Assembly: GCA_023389895.1 (NCBI GenBank)
Contig: JAEWDX010000175.1
Location: forward strand, 1 to 20,373
Length of the DNA stretch: 20,373 nucleotides
DNA from: Bacillota bacterium
GTDB taxonomy: Bacteria > Bacillota > Bacilli > Bacillales > Cytobacillaceae
Direction of reading: 5' to 3'
Shown: in pieces, positions 7,484-14,718 of the stretch
Position numbering within the stretch: the first letter of the stretch is position 1
Layout of the letters: the number at the start of each line of letters is the position of its first letter
Program-made: the position numbers and the translations under genes
The notes under the pieces: model-generated
Databases searched by the model: none
What the model was told of the DNA's origin: nothing
Seen by the model: the letters and a program-made list of their open reading frames with translations, nothing else

Positions 7484-7906
7484 TTAATTTGTTAAGCTAA
7501 CTAGAGATTTTATCAAGGATGAGCCTTCAGTACTTAACTTTTTGGCGAAATCGAGCTTCTGCTGTTCATCCAAAGAGTTTATGAGTGGAAGCAATACTGA
7601 AAGTTCATTATGCAGCTGTCTAATTTGCTTTGTGACAGCATCAATTTGATTTTTCACTTCGCTTGATTGCATTGTAGTTTTTGATTTTAATTCTAGTTTT
7701 CTTTTAATCTCATCTAATGGAATATGCATAATCTTACATTCTTCAATAAACCTTAAATCAGACAGAACACTTTCTGCGTAAATTCGGTAATTTGATTCTG
7801 TCCGTTCAGCTTGAATAAGCCCGATTTTTGTGTAATAATCAATGGTTCTCTTTGTTACATTTGCCAAGCTTGCTATTTCGCCAATACGATATACGACCCC
7901 ATCCAA
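7484..7906 (-). CDS. MerR-family transcriptional regulator
   Basis: 140 residues. The N-terminal winged helix (YRIGEIASLANVTKRTIDYY, then the wing to about residue 70) is typical of MerR. A helical dimerisation segment follows (about 75-120), then a short C-terminal tail. The start is TTG 7906 after AGGGGTGA; no in-frame ATG lies near. The only cysteine is in EECKIM (about residue 57), in the DNA-binding part, and there is no paired C-terminal cysteine loop, so copper or other soft-metal sensing as in CueR is not supported by sequence. It lies between two CorC-type transporter genes and ends 64 bases before the downstream one. The simplest inference is that it regulates one or both of them, or itself; its effector is unknown. 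Confidence 0.88.
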   Translation of the reverse strand: MDGVVYRIGEIASLANVTKRTIDYYTKIGLIQAERTESNYRIYAESVLSDLRFIEECKIMHIPLDEIKRKLELKSKTTMQSSEVKNQIDAVTKQIRQLHNELSVLLPLINSLDEQQKLDFAKKLSTEGSSLIKSLVSLTN

Positions 7907-8160
7907 TCACCCCTATTCATTTATCATTCTTACTGTATAGCTTATAATCAATCAAAAAAAGTGAATAATTTATAAAATTACTTATTAAAGCTTTCGATTT
8001 ATTATATTTGCATTCACATTAAATGTAAGAAAAAAATATCCTTGAAATTATTATATGTTACATAAAACCGTACAGTCAAACGTCTTAGTTTGGGAAAAAG
8101 TAGATTTCTTTCATTTTATGAAGAAAAAAGCAAATAAGAAGTGGCTCTTTAACAAAAAAA
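7907..8160. other. 254-base AT-rich intergenic stretch
   Basis: Between the downstream CorC-type gene pair members. I see no ORF with a ribosome binding site, no convincing terminator for the gene ending at 8161, and no strong promoter. The promoter of the MerR gene must lie in its left part; the run TTGATT on the minus strand near 7950 is a weak -35 candidate without a good -10. Confidence 0.4.
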
Positions 8161-9474
8161 TCATTCATTTTCCGGTTTTTCTTCAGCTTTTTTTACCTCA
8201 ATATAACAAATATGATGGCCTTCAATTTCATTAATAATAAATACATAACCATCCTTTTCGATAAGATCACCTTTATTTAAATCGAATTTTTGCGTTAAAT
8301 ACCAACCGCCGATTGTATCAACTTCATCTTCATTTAAGGTCGTACCGAGTAAATCATTCGTTTCAGAAATAAGCAGCTTTGCATCTAACATATAATGATC
8401 CTTCCCGAGTGTTTGGATGAGAGGGAGTTCATCATTATCGAATTCATCGCGAATTTCTCCGACAATTTCCTCTAAAATATCCTCAACAGTGACTAATCCA
8501 GCCGTGCCACCGTATTCATCGAATAAAATCGCCATCTGTATTTGTTCTTTTTGCATTTTTAATAAAAGGTCATGAATAGGAATGGTCTCAATGACACTAA
8601 TAACGGGTTTAATATAATGAAGCAGTGGCTTTTCTTCATTGCATTTTTGTTTCATACAATCCGTTAGTAGCTCTTTAAGATTGATTAAGCCAAGAATATT
8701 ATCTTTATCCCCATTACTAATAATTGGGTAACGTGTATATTTTTCATTCAGAATAATTTGGAGTACCTCTGATAAAGTTGCATCTTCATCTAAACTAATA
8801 ATTTCTGTCCGCGGAACCATAATCTCCTTTGCAATTCGATTGTCAAATTCAAAAATACGATCAACGTATTTATACTCTGCCTGATTAATTTCCCCGCTTC
8901 TATAACTTTCAGAAAGAATAATGCGCAATTCTTCCTCAGAATGAGCCATTTCATTTTCTGAAATTGGTTTCAATCCGAATAAGCTGCTAACAAATCTGGC
9001 CGCTCCGTTTAATGCCCAAATAAATGGAAACATGATTTTATAAAACCAAATTAAAGGTGTAGAAAAGGCTAATGCGATCTCTTCAGCCTTCTGAATGGCA
9101 AAAGATTTAGGGGCAAGTTCCCCAAGAACAACATGCAGAAAAGTAACAACAGAAAATGCAAGAACAAAAGAAACAACTTGAGTAATGGCCGGCTGCAAAT
9201 GAAATAATCCAAATATAGGTCTTAACATTTGTTCAAAGGTTGGTTCGCCAAGCCATCCAAGCCCTAATGAAGTAATCGTAATGCCGAGCTGTGTTGCGGA
9301 TAAATACTCATCTAAATTACTAACGACTATTTTGGCCGCCCTTGCTTTTTGGTTTCCTTCTGCAAGTAATTGATCGATTCTTGATGTACGCACTTTTACC
9401 ATCGCAAATTCTGAAGCAACAAAAAAAGATGTTAATAAAATTAAGAAAACTAGAAGAAAAAGATTTAGAAACAT
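8161..9474 (-). CDS. CorC/HlyC-family CNNM-CBS transporter (YhdT-like)
   Basis: 437 residues from ATG 9474, preceded by GTGAGGTT at 6-7 bases. The in-frame GTG at 9489 is part of that binding site, so it is not used. Same plan as the gene at 6070-7419: DUF21 membrane domain (about 1-175, SEFAMVKVR near 21), CBS pair (about 210-335, IMVPRTEI, FDEYGGTAGLVTVEDI) and CorC_HlyC domain (about 350-430). The two proteins align without large gaps over nearly their full length, so they are paralogs probably born by tandem duplication and later separated by the MerR gene. Divalent cation (likely Mg2+) export is inferred from the family. A short hairpin, GAGCT-AAAC-AGCTC, lies upstream at 9511-9524. No clear terminator follows. 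Confidence 0.9.
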   Translation of the reverse strand: MFLNLFLLVFLILLTSFFVASEFAMVKVRTSRIDQLLAEGNQKARAAKIVVSNLDEYLSATQLGITITSLGLGWLGEPTFEQMLRPIFGLFHLQPAITQVVSFVLAFSVVTFLHVVLGELAPKSFAIQKAEEIALAFSTPLIWFYKIMFPFIWALNGAARFVSSLFGLKPISENEMAHSEEELRIILSESYRSGEINQAEYKYVDRIFEFDNRIAKEIMVPRTEIISLDEDATLSEVLQIILNEKYTRYPIISNGDKDNILGLINLKELLTDCMKQKCNEEKPLLHYIKPVISVIETIPIHDLLLKMQKEQIQMAILFDEYGGTAGLVTVEDILEEIVGEIRDEFDNDELPLIQTLGKDHYMLDAKLLISETNDLLGTTLNEDEVDTIGGWYLTQKFDLNKGDLIEKDGYVFIINEIEGHHICYIEVKKAEEKPENE

Positions 9475-9603
9475 AATAAATAACCTCACATTAGAATAGC
9501 GTAAACATTGGAGCTAAACAGCTCTCTAGTCTCAAAAGCTATGTTTTCCTTTAAAAGATAATATTCCCTGTATATATCGACAATAACCAACATAACGCAA
9601 AAA

Positions 9604-9626
9604 TAAAAAAGCAGTCAAGTGACCGC
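9604..9626 (-). terminator. Rho-independent terminator of the acetyltransferase gene
   Basis: On the minus strand GCGGTC-ACTT-GACTGC (9626-9611, one G-T pair) is followed directly by TTTTTT. It lies 8 bases after the stop codon of the gene at 9634-10188. Confidence 0.82.
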
Positions 9627-9633
9627 CTCAGAA

Positions 9634-10188
9634 TTAGTTTTCTTTTTCACTTTTCCATTCCCGTTCCAGCATTCCGTATACGACGAGATCATGGAAGTGG
9701 TCGTATAGAAATTCCGCCTCACGGATAATTCCTTCCTCTTTAAAACCGAGCCTTGCTGGAATCGCCCGACTTTTGTGATTCTCGACTCCACAACGTATTT
9801 CGATGCGATTTAAATTTAATTCGAAAAAGGCATAATTGACAAGCGCCTGTACTGTTCTTGTCATGATTCCTTTCCCTTCAAATCCCCTTGCAAGATAATA
9901 GCCCATACTCGTTTGCTTATTATTCCAATCGATGCTATGGAAGCCAATAGCTCCAACAAGCTTTCCAAGATAGCGGATGCCGCAATTGAATCCTTGGTTA
10001 TTAGCAAATTGCTTAAGCCATATTGGAATAATTGAATGATATTGAATAGGAGAAGTAGTATTATCAACCCATGGAAGCCATTGTCGTAAATGCTCCCGAT
10101 TATTGTCTACAAGATAGAACAGTTCTTCTGCATCGTGTAATTGAAATAATTGTAATTCGATTTCTTGATCGACTTTTAAAGTAAACAT
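9634..10188 (-). CDS. RimL-type GNAT N-acetyltransferase (YdaF-like)
   Basis: 184-residue GNAT protein of the ribosomal-protein-serine/alanine acetyltransferase type. The acetyl-CoA loop is RGFEGKGIMT (101-110); a beta-bulge/C-terminal signature follows, GVENHKSRAIPARLGFKEEG (134-153). The opening MFTLKVDQEI and overall length resemble B. subtilis YdaF (183 residues). Start ATG 10188 is preceded by GGAGTGAG at 7 bases; the reading frame stays open for 33 codons further upstream, but that part lacks a binding site and would encode an odd aromatic extension. The real acceptor substrate is unknown. It follows the kinase gene (stop at 10284) by 95 bases in the same direction and may be co-transcribed. 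Its terminator is at 9604-9626. Confidence 0.88.
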   Translation of the reverse strand: MFTLKVDQEIELQLFQLHDAEELFYLVDNNREHLRQWLPWVDNTTSPIQYHSIIPIWLKQFANNQGFNCGIRYLGKLVGAIGFHSIDWNNKQTSMGYYLARGFEGKGIMTRTVQALVNYAFFELNLNRIEIRCGVENHKSRAIPARLGFKEEGIIREAEFLYDHFHDLVVYGMLEREWKSEKEN

Positions 10189-10283
10189 CGACAAACTCAC
10201 TCCACTAGTATTATAAAGATAATCATAAATGGAAAAAAGCAAGAAGTATACACATTTTCGATAAATTAAGAAAATGGAAAAAT

Positions 10284-11408
10284 TCACACATTGGAAAGCG
10301 GCAGTACGATGCTGAATATCGTTAATTCATCCTTCGTTTGGCACATCAATTTTCCTTTATGTTTTTCAATAATTTCTCTGCAAACAAATAATCCTAATCC
10401 TGTTCCTAGTTCTTTTGTTGTTACGAACGGTTCGAAAATCGTTTTAATCATATGCTCAGGAATAATGGGGCCATTATTACCGATTTCAAGCTTTATTTGT
10501 GCATGATTGATAAATTCACTTTTAATTTCAATCCGCGGATCTGATGAGTATCCATTTAAAACATCAATGGCATTAAAAATAATATTAATGAGCACTTGAC
10601 GAATTTCATCCGCATACCCAAATAATTGAATATCTTTCTCTAAGTTTTTGATGATTTTTACATTTCCATCTAAAATACTCGGATATAAAAAGATGAGTAC
10701 TTCTTCTATTAATTCATTTAAAGAAAAGTATATTTTTTCTTTTCCGATGATTTCCTTTTTAGACAAAAGCAGAAACTGAGAGATGCGAAAGTTAAGCTGT
10801 TCCAATTCAATTGAAATGATATCTAAATATTTCATCTCAGGATGTTCAGCTTTAAGTAGTTGGATAAAACCTTGCACAGAAGTAAGGGGGTTTCTAAATT
10901 CGTGGATAAAACTAGAAGTCATTTGCCCCAATAAAGTAAGACGATCCTTATGGCTTATATTAATAAATTTCGTCTTTTCCTCAATAATTTTATTTTGTTT
11001 TTCACTATAATGGGTCATGGAAAAGTATAAGAATTGATCAAAGAAAAAGTTGACTCGGTCATAAATTTCTTGGAACTCTTCCTTATTCAAATCTAATTTC
11101 CACATTATTTTTTGAATGTTTTCCCGTCCTAAATTGACATTGTAAATAAATTCTCCAATATTGCTGCCGTTTTGGATGTGATTGTTTGCAATCGCAGTAG
11201 CTAAATGACGAATATGAGTAACTGTACTCTCTTTCTCCATGGAAAAACTTTCGATGAAGCTAGAAATGATTAAATGGCTGTTCTCAATAATAAGCTGCAT
11301 ATTACCACTTTTCGGTGAAAGCGAAACTTTTTCAAGCCAATCCTCCGTTAAAGCCCTCTTTTCCTTTTGTAAAAAATTAACAACATGATCAATTGTTTTG
11401 GTAATCAT
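10284..11408 (-). CDS. Soluble sporulation-kinase-like sensor histidine kinase
   Basis: 374 residues from ATG 11408, 5 bases after GGAGG; the GTG at 11420 lies upstream of that site. There is no membrane segment, so the kinase is cytosolic. Residues 1-135 form an all-helical sensor region (RALTEDWLEKV, then FIYNVNLGRENIQ), resembling the HisK_N or RsbR-type globin-fold sensors of Bacillus; this is inference from helix pattern only. The phosphoacceptor is H169 in SSFIHEFRNPLTSVQGF, followed by the dimerisation helices and an ATPase domain with N279 (IFNAIDVL) and the G2 box GTGLGL (335-340). In the G1 box the usual adenine-binding Asp is Asn (N311 in IGNNGPII), a variation known in several Bacillus kinases. 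No response regulator adjoins, which suits an orphan, phosphorelay-type kinase. It diverges from feoAB. Confidence 0.88.
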   Translation of the reverse strand: MITKTIDHVVNFLQKEKRALTEDWLEKVSLSPKSGNMQLIIENSHLIISSFIESFSMEKESTVTHIRHLATAIANNHIQNGSNIGEFIYNVNLGRENIQKIMWKLDLNKEEFQEIYDRVNFFFDQFLYFSMTHYSEKQNKIIEEKTKFINISHKDRLTLLGQMTSSFIHEFRNPLTSVQGFIQLLKAEHPEMKYLDIISIELEQLNFRISQFLLLSKKEIIGKEKIYFSLNELIEEVLIFLYPSILDGNVKIIKNLEKDIQLFGYADEIRQVLINIIFNAIDVLNGYSSDPRIEIKSEFINHAQIKLEIGNNGPIIPEHMIKTIFEPFVTTKELGTGLGLFVCREIIEKHKGKLMCQTKDELTIFSIVLPLSNV

Positions 11409-11577
11409 AGCAACCTCCACATTCTCATTATCACTCTAAAATAACACCCTTATCGTGCTCATCATATACATTTCGAGTAATTTCCTAGATCTCCTTTGTC
11501 GAAAAAGAATGAATTATAAAATTTTCCTGCTGTTTGAAAATGAGATTTTTGTGAACGATACATGAAAATAGATGAAA

Positions 11578-11593
11578 TGTGATATTATTCACG
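11578..11593 (+). promoter_or_regulatory. Candidate Fnr box of feoAB
   Basis: TGTGA-TATTAT-TCACG matches the Bacillus Fnr/CRP-type consensus TGTGA-N6-TCACA at 9 of 10 defined bases. Its centre (11585.5) lies 41-42 bases before the start expected from the TATAAG -10 at 11615-11620, the standard position for class II activation. The -35 region itself is poor, as expected for an activator-dependent promoter. Whether the genome encodes Fnr cannot be seen here. Confidence 0.6.
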
Positions 11594-11614
11594 GTATTTT
11601 TTTTGGAAAATTGT

Positions 11615-11638
11615 TATAAGTAAGGAGAATCATTCTCA
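11615..11638 (+). promoter_or_regulatory. feoAB core promoter and Fur-box-like palindrome
   Basis: TATAAG (11615-11620) is the likely -10. Directly after it, GGAGAAT-C-ATTCTCA (11624-11638) is a near-perfect inverted repeat in the 7-1-7 layout of the Bacillus Fur box (TGATAAT-N-ATTATCA), and it spans the expected start site near 11627, a position suited to repression. Fur control of feoAB is common in bacteria; binding here is inferred. Confidence 0.65.
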
Positions 11639-11665
11639 ATTATTAAACAGAAGTCAGGTGATACC

Positions 11666-11890
11666 ATGCTTGGACAGTTAAAAAAGGGCGAGAAGGCAAG
11701 AATATTAGATATTTCACATACAGATAAATTAGTGCGTAGAAGATTGCTCGATCTAGGAATTACGGAGGGAGCGGAAGTATGCATTAAATGTCTAATGCCA
11801 TTTGGAGGGCCTTTAATGGTAGAATCCTGTGGACAATGTGTCGGAATTCGTAGGAAAGAAGCAATTCGAATCGTCGTGGAGAGATTATAA
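11666..11890 (+). CDS. feoA: Ferrous iron transport accessory protein FeoA
   Basis: 74-residue SH3-like cytosolic protein that assists FeoB. The family pattern is visible: LKKGEKARILDI at residues 5-16, the RRRLLDLGITEGAEV block (about 24-38), and a C-terminal RRKEAIRIVVERL strand. Start ATG 11666 follows CAGGTGA at 5 bases. The stop codon TAA shares its last A with the feoB ATG (TAATG at 11888-11892), so the two are translationally coupled. It is first in the feoA-feoB-small Cys-rich gene operon, with an apparent Fnr box and Fur box upstream. Confidence 0.95.
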   Translation: MLGQLKKGEKARILDISHTDKLVRRRLLDLGITEGAEVCIKCLMPFGGPLMVESCGQCVGIRRKEAIRIVVERL

Positions 11891-13896
11891 TGGATATAGC
11901 ATTAATTGGAAACCCGAATACAGGGAAAACGTCATTGTTTAATATGCTTACAGGCTCATACGAGTATGTAGGAAACTGGAGCGGTGTAACCGTTGAAAAG
12001 AAAATCGGCATATTAAAGAATAATAAAGCTAATTTAATAGATTTACCAGGAATTTATTCGTTAAATCCACTATCTAAGGATGAAGGTGTTGTGACGCAAT
12101 TCCTTTTAACTGAGGATGTAGATAAGACAATTAATATATTAGATGCATCGCAATTGGAACGTAATCTTCATTTAACGATTCAACTGATTGAATATGGAAA
12201 GCCGATTATTATCGGTTTAAACATGATGGATGTTGCCAAAAATAGAGGAATTCAAGTAGATTCCGCGAGATTAGCAGCAGAAATTGGGCTTCCAATTACA
12301 CCCGTCATTGCAAGAACGGGAAAGGGCTGTAATGATCTATCTACTCTTGCTACTAGTGGTTCTTCAAAAAGTCCAAACATGAAGATAATCAACTATGGGA
12401 AAGTAATAGAAGAAGCGATTCGCGAATTTAGTGAGCTGATGGAGAAGAAAACAGATCTATCTACTAGGTGGCTCGCTATCCAATTATTTGAAGGCAATCA
12501 ATATGTCAAAAAATATATTTGCCAATTTATCGCTGAAGATAAAGTGGCTACTTTTGTTCAATCTGTTATAAATAAAATACATGAAGATGCTCGAGTTTCA
12601 CTTGACCAATTTATTTTTCAGAAGAGAAAAGAGAAGATTAGTGAGATTATTGCTGGTGCTGCGATCATTCGCAATCATAGTAAAGTTCCAATATCAGAAA
12701 AAATTGATGCGATTGTCACACATAAAATATTGGGATTGCCAATCTTCTTCCTGCTCATGTATCTCATGTTTATGCTGACATTTGATGGACTTGGCACGCC
12801 ATTATCAGATATGCTTGATGGTTTCTTTGCGGGTACATTAACCGATCTTCTTGGAAGTTGGCTTGATGCTGCTGGTGCTTCACAATTTATTCACTCGTTA
12901 ATTCTTGACGGGATCGTTGCAGGGGTTGGTGGCGTTCTTGTTTTTGTGCCACAAATTTTCATTCTCTTTTTCTTTATTTCACTACTGGAAGACTCCGGTT
13001 ATATGGCAAGAGTTGCATTAGTAATGGATCGAGTGATGGAATCAGTTGGTTTAAATGGGAAGGCATTTATTCCAATGATTATCGGTTTTGGCTGCAATGT
13101 ACCAGGAATTATGGCTGCCAGAACAATTGAAACACCTAAAGAGAGGCTATTAACCATTTTATTGACACCATTAATGTCCTGCTCTGCTCGTTTGCCGATC
13201 TATGCATTATTTGTCGGCGCTTTTTTTGTCGAGCAAAAGGCTTTAGTTGTTTTGTCATTATATATTCTTGGAATAGTGATTGCTTTAATTCTTGCAAAGA
13301 TTTTTTCTTCAACCCTTTTGAAAGGGGAAACTTCCCTATTTGTCATTGAGTTGCCTCCATATCGACTCCCGCAATTTCAAGCATTGTGGAGAAGTACATG
13401 GGATAAAGGGAAGGGATTCGTTAAAAAGGCTGGAACATTTATTTTTGCGGGTTCCGTGTTTATTTGGTTGTTATCCTATGCAGGACCGAATGGCCTAAAT
13501 GTTGATTTGGATGATAGTTATTTAGCCGCGATCGGTGGATTTTTAGCACCATTGTTTGCTCCGATTGGTTTTGCAACATGGCAGGCAGGCGCTTCACTTA
13601 TAACTGGATTTTTAGCAAAAGAGGCCATTATTTCAACGATGAGCATTATCTATTTTGTGCCTGATGAAGCAACCCTTCAAGGAATTTTAGCTAATTATTA
13701 TACACCTTTAGCAGCATACAGCTTTATGGTATTTATTCTTTTATATATACCATGTTTAGCAACAGTTGCGACGATTTATAAAGAAACTCGTTCAAAGAAA
13801 TGGACAATCTTCTCAATCGGTTATGCACTAATGATTGCCTATCTTCTTTCTCTCATTATTTATCAAGGCGGTAGACTTTTAGGATTTATGGGGTGA
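11890..13896 (+). CDS. feoB: Ferrous iron transporter FeoB
   Basis: 668-residue inner-membrane Fe2+ transporter with an N-terminal GTPase, a usual length for Bacillus. G boxes: G1 GNPNTGKTS (7-15), G2 T34 (GVTVEKK), G3 DLPG (51-54), G4 NMMD (112-115), G5 region ARTGKG. A helical GDI-like region follows to about residue 265. The membrane part (about 280-660) has the two inverted Gate regions: GYMARVALVMDRVMESVGLN with the conserved CNVPGIMAARTI downstream, and SCSARLPIYALFVGAFF. No frameshift or missing motif is seen. It is coupled to feoA by a one-base overlap and followed 5 bases later by a small Cys-rich membrane protein. Iron repression and anaerobic activation are suggested by sites before feoA. 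Confidence 0.97.
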   Translation: MDIALIGNPNTGKTSLFNMLTGSYEYVGNWSGVTVEKKIGILKNNKANLIDLPGIYSLNPLSKDEGVVTQFLLTEDVDKTINILDASQLERNLHLTIQLIEYGKPIIIGLNMMDVAKNRGIQVDSARLAAEIGLPITPVIARTGKGCNDLSTLATSGSSKSPNMKIINYGKVIEEAIREFSELMEKKTDLSTRWLAIQLFEGNQYVKKYICQFIAEDKVATFVQSVINKIHEDARVSLDQFIFQKRKEKISEIIAGAAIIRNHSKVPISEKIDAIVTHKILGLPIFFLLMYLMFMLTFDGLGTPLSDMLDGFFAGTLTDLLGSWLDAAGASQFIHSLILDGIVAGVGGVLVFVPQIFILFFFISLLEDSGYMARVALVMDRVMESVGLNGKAFIPMIIGFGCNVPGIMAARTIETPKERLLTILLTPLMSCSARLPIYALFVGAFFVEQKALVVLSLYILGIVIALILAKIFSSTLLKGETSLFVIELPPYRLPQFQALWRSTWDKGKGFVKKAGTFIFAGSVFIWLLSYAGPNGLNVDLDDSYLAAIGGFLAPLFAPIGFATWQAGASLITGFLAKEAIISTMSIIYFVPDEATLQGILANYYTPLAAYSFMVFILLYIPCLATVATIYKETRSKKWTIFSIGYALMIAYLLSLIIYQGGRLLGFMG

Positions 13897-13901
13897 GTAA
13901 A

Positions 13902-14066
13902 ATGCTCGTTAATATTGTGATTGGCGGCGTAATATTTGGCTATGCAAGCTGGGCACTATTTAAATTTATCCAAAAATCAAAGCAAGGAAAATGTGCCGGA
14001 TGTTCAGTTAAGAATTCTTGTAAAAATGATTCATGTAGTCCTATGCAAAGGATAAATAAAATGTAG
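13902..14066 (+). CDS. FeoB-associated Cys-rich membrane protein
   Basis: 54 residues: one membrane helix (about 2-22, MLVNIVIGGVIFGYASWALF) followed by a short cysteine-rich tail with C31, C34, C40 and C45 (KCAGCSVKNSC). This is the layout of the small FeoB-associated Cys-rich proteins that end feo operons in Firmicutes and take the place of FeoC. ATG 13902 lies 5 bases after the feoB stop, with GGGTGAG overlapping the feoB end as binding site. The cysteines may handle Fe2+ or an Fe-S centre, which is not proven for the family. The operon terminator is 10 bases downstream. Confidence 0.87.
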   Translation: MLVNIVIGGVIFGYASWALFKFIQKSKQGKCAGCSVKNSCKNDSCSPMQRINKM

Positions 14067-14075
14067 ATGATGATT

Positions 14076-14107
14076 AACTGTTGCTGCTTATTAGGCAACA
14101 GTTTTTT
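14076..14107 (+). terminator. Rho-independent terminator of the feo operon
   Basis: AACTGTTGC (14076-14084) pairs perfectly with GCAACAGTT (14095-14103), followed by a T-run. It begins 10 bases after the stop of the small Cys-rich gene. Confidence 0.92.
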
Positions 14108-14114
14108 ATTCTAA

Positions 14115-14144
14115 TTGTTTATTCATATTCAATTCTTTTATAAT
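14115..14144 (+). promoter_or_regulatory. Candidate sigma-A promoter of the XRE regulator gene
   Basis: TTGTTT (14115-14120), an 18-base spacer and a perfect TATAAT (14139-14144) lie just after the feo terminator and about 30 bases before the ATG at 14173. Read by eye. Confidence 0.5.
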
Positions 14145-14172
14145 AAATGGTGTATATTACGAAAAGGAATGA

Positions 14173-14637
14173 ATGCATTTGACACGCGAAGAAATTATTT
14201 ATAAAGTGTCTGAGAAAATTCGGCTTATCCGAACTGAGGCTGGATATACTCAGGATAGAATGGCAGAAATTATTGGAATTTCGAAAAAAACACTTGTTCA
14301 AATAGAAAAAGGCAGGATTGAAGCAGCATGGACAACTGTAGTGACAGTCTGCGCGTTGTTTCGCGAAACAGAAACGGTTCGTTTCTTATTTGGAAATGAG
14401 CCATTAGAGGTGTTAGAAACAATTGCGAGAGAAGGAGTTGACTATCGTAAGGAAAAAACACTAGGTGGGAAAGTCTGGTGGAGAGAAGTAAATCAGCAAG
14501 ATGGTTTCATTCTTCAGCAAAACATTATTAGTAATCACTTTCGGATCATTGATGAGGATCATTTTAGGTTATTTTCAAGCTTTGACGAAGCCGCTACTAT
14601 CGAGCGCTATCATGAATTATTATTTGAAAATAAATGA
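14173..14637 (+). CDS. XRE-family helix-turn-helix regulator
   Basis: 154 residues. An N-terminal HTH of the lambda-repressor/Cro type covers about 12-65 (KIRLIRTEAGYTQDRMAEII, then GISKKTLVQIEKGR). The C-terminal ~85 residues (GGKVWWREVNQQDGF and onward) match no effector domain I recognise. Start ATG 14173 has AAAAGGA 4-5 bases before it; an in-frame TTG two codons later is possible. Its stop codon TGA (14635-14637) forms part of the -35 element of the sigY promoter, so the gene abuts the ECF operon directly. Target and signal are unknown: self-regulation or control of the sigY operon are both plausible from position alone. Confidence 0.85.
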   Translation: MHLTREEIIYKVSEKIRLIRTEAGYTQDRMAEIIGISKKTLVQIEKGRIEAAWTTVVTVCALFRETETVRFLFGNEPLEVLETIAREGVDYRKEKTLGGKVWWREVNQQDGFILQQNIISNHFRIIDEDHFRLFSSFDEAATIERYHELLFENK

Positions 14638-14660
14638 ACGATTATCATTTCATGTACGTC
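14635..14660 (+). promoter_or_regulatory. SigY-type autoregulatory promoter
   Basis: TGAACG (14635-14640), a 16-base spacer, then CGTC (14657-14660). This is the promoter form described for the autoregulated SigY operon of B. subtilis. The -35 overlaps the stop codon of the XRE gene. The start site would lie near 14667, about 50 bases before sigY. Confidence 0.8.
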
Positions 14661-14718
14661 TTATGAATGATAAAAATTGAAAAAGCGAGATGATGTGAGA
14701 AGAAAGGATTAGAAGCTC

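Noticed and set aside
7484..7906. CueR-type copper sensor by analogy with the B. subtilis yhdQ position
   Set aside because: The C-terminal paired cysteines needed for copper binding are absent; only one cysteine exists, in the DNA-binding part.
10783..11010. Open frames antisense to the kinase, YitT, feoB and fumC genes
   Set aside because: They lie wholly inside well-supported genes, lack binding sites, and their residue composition is that of a shadow frame.
14641..14656. Fur-like ATTATCATT inside the sigY promoter spacer
   Set aside because: Only one half-site; the opposite half is not recognisable.
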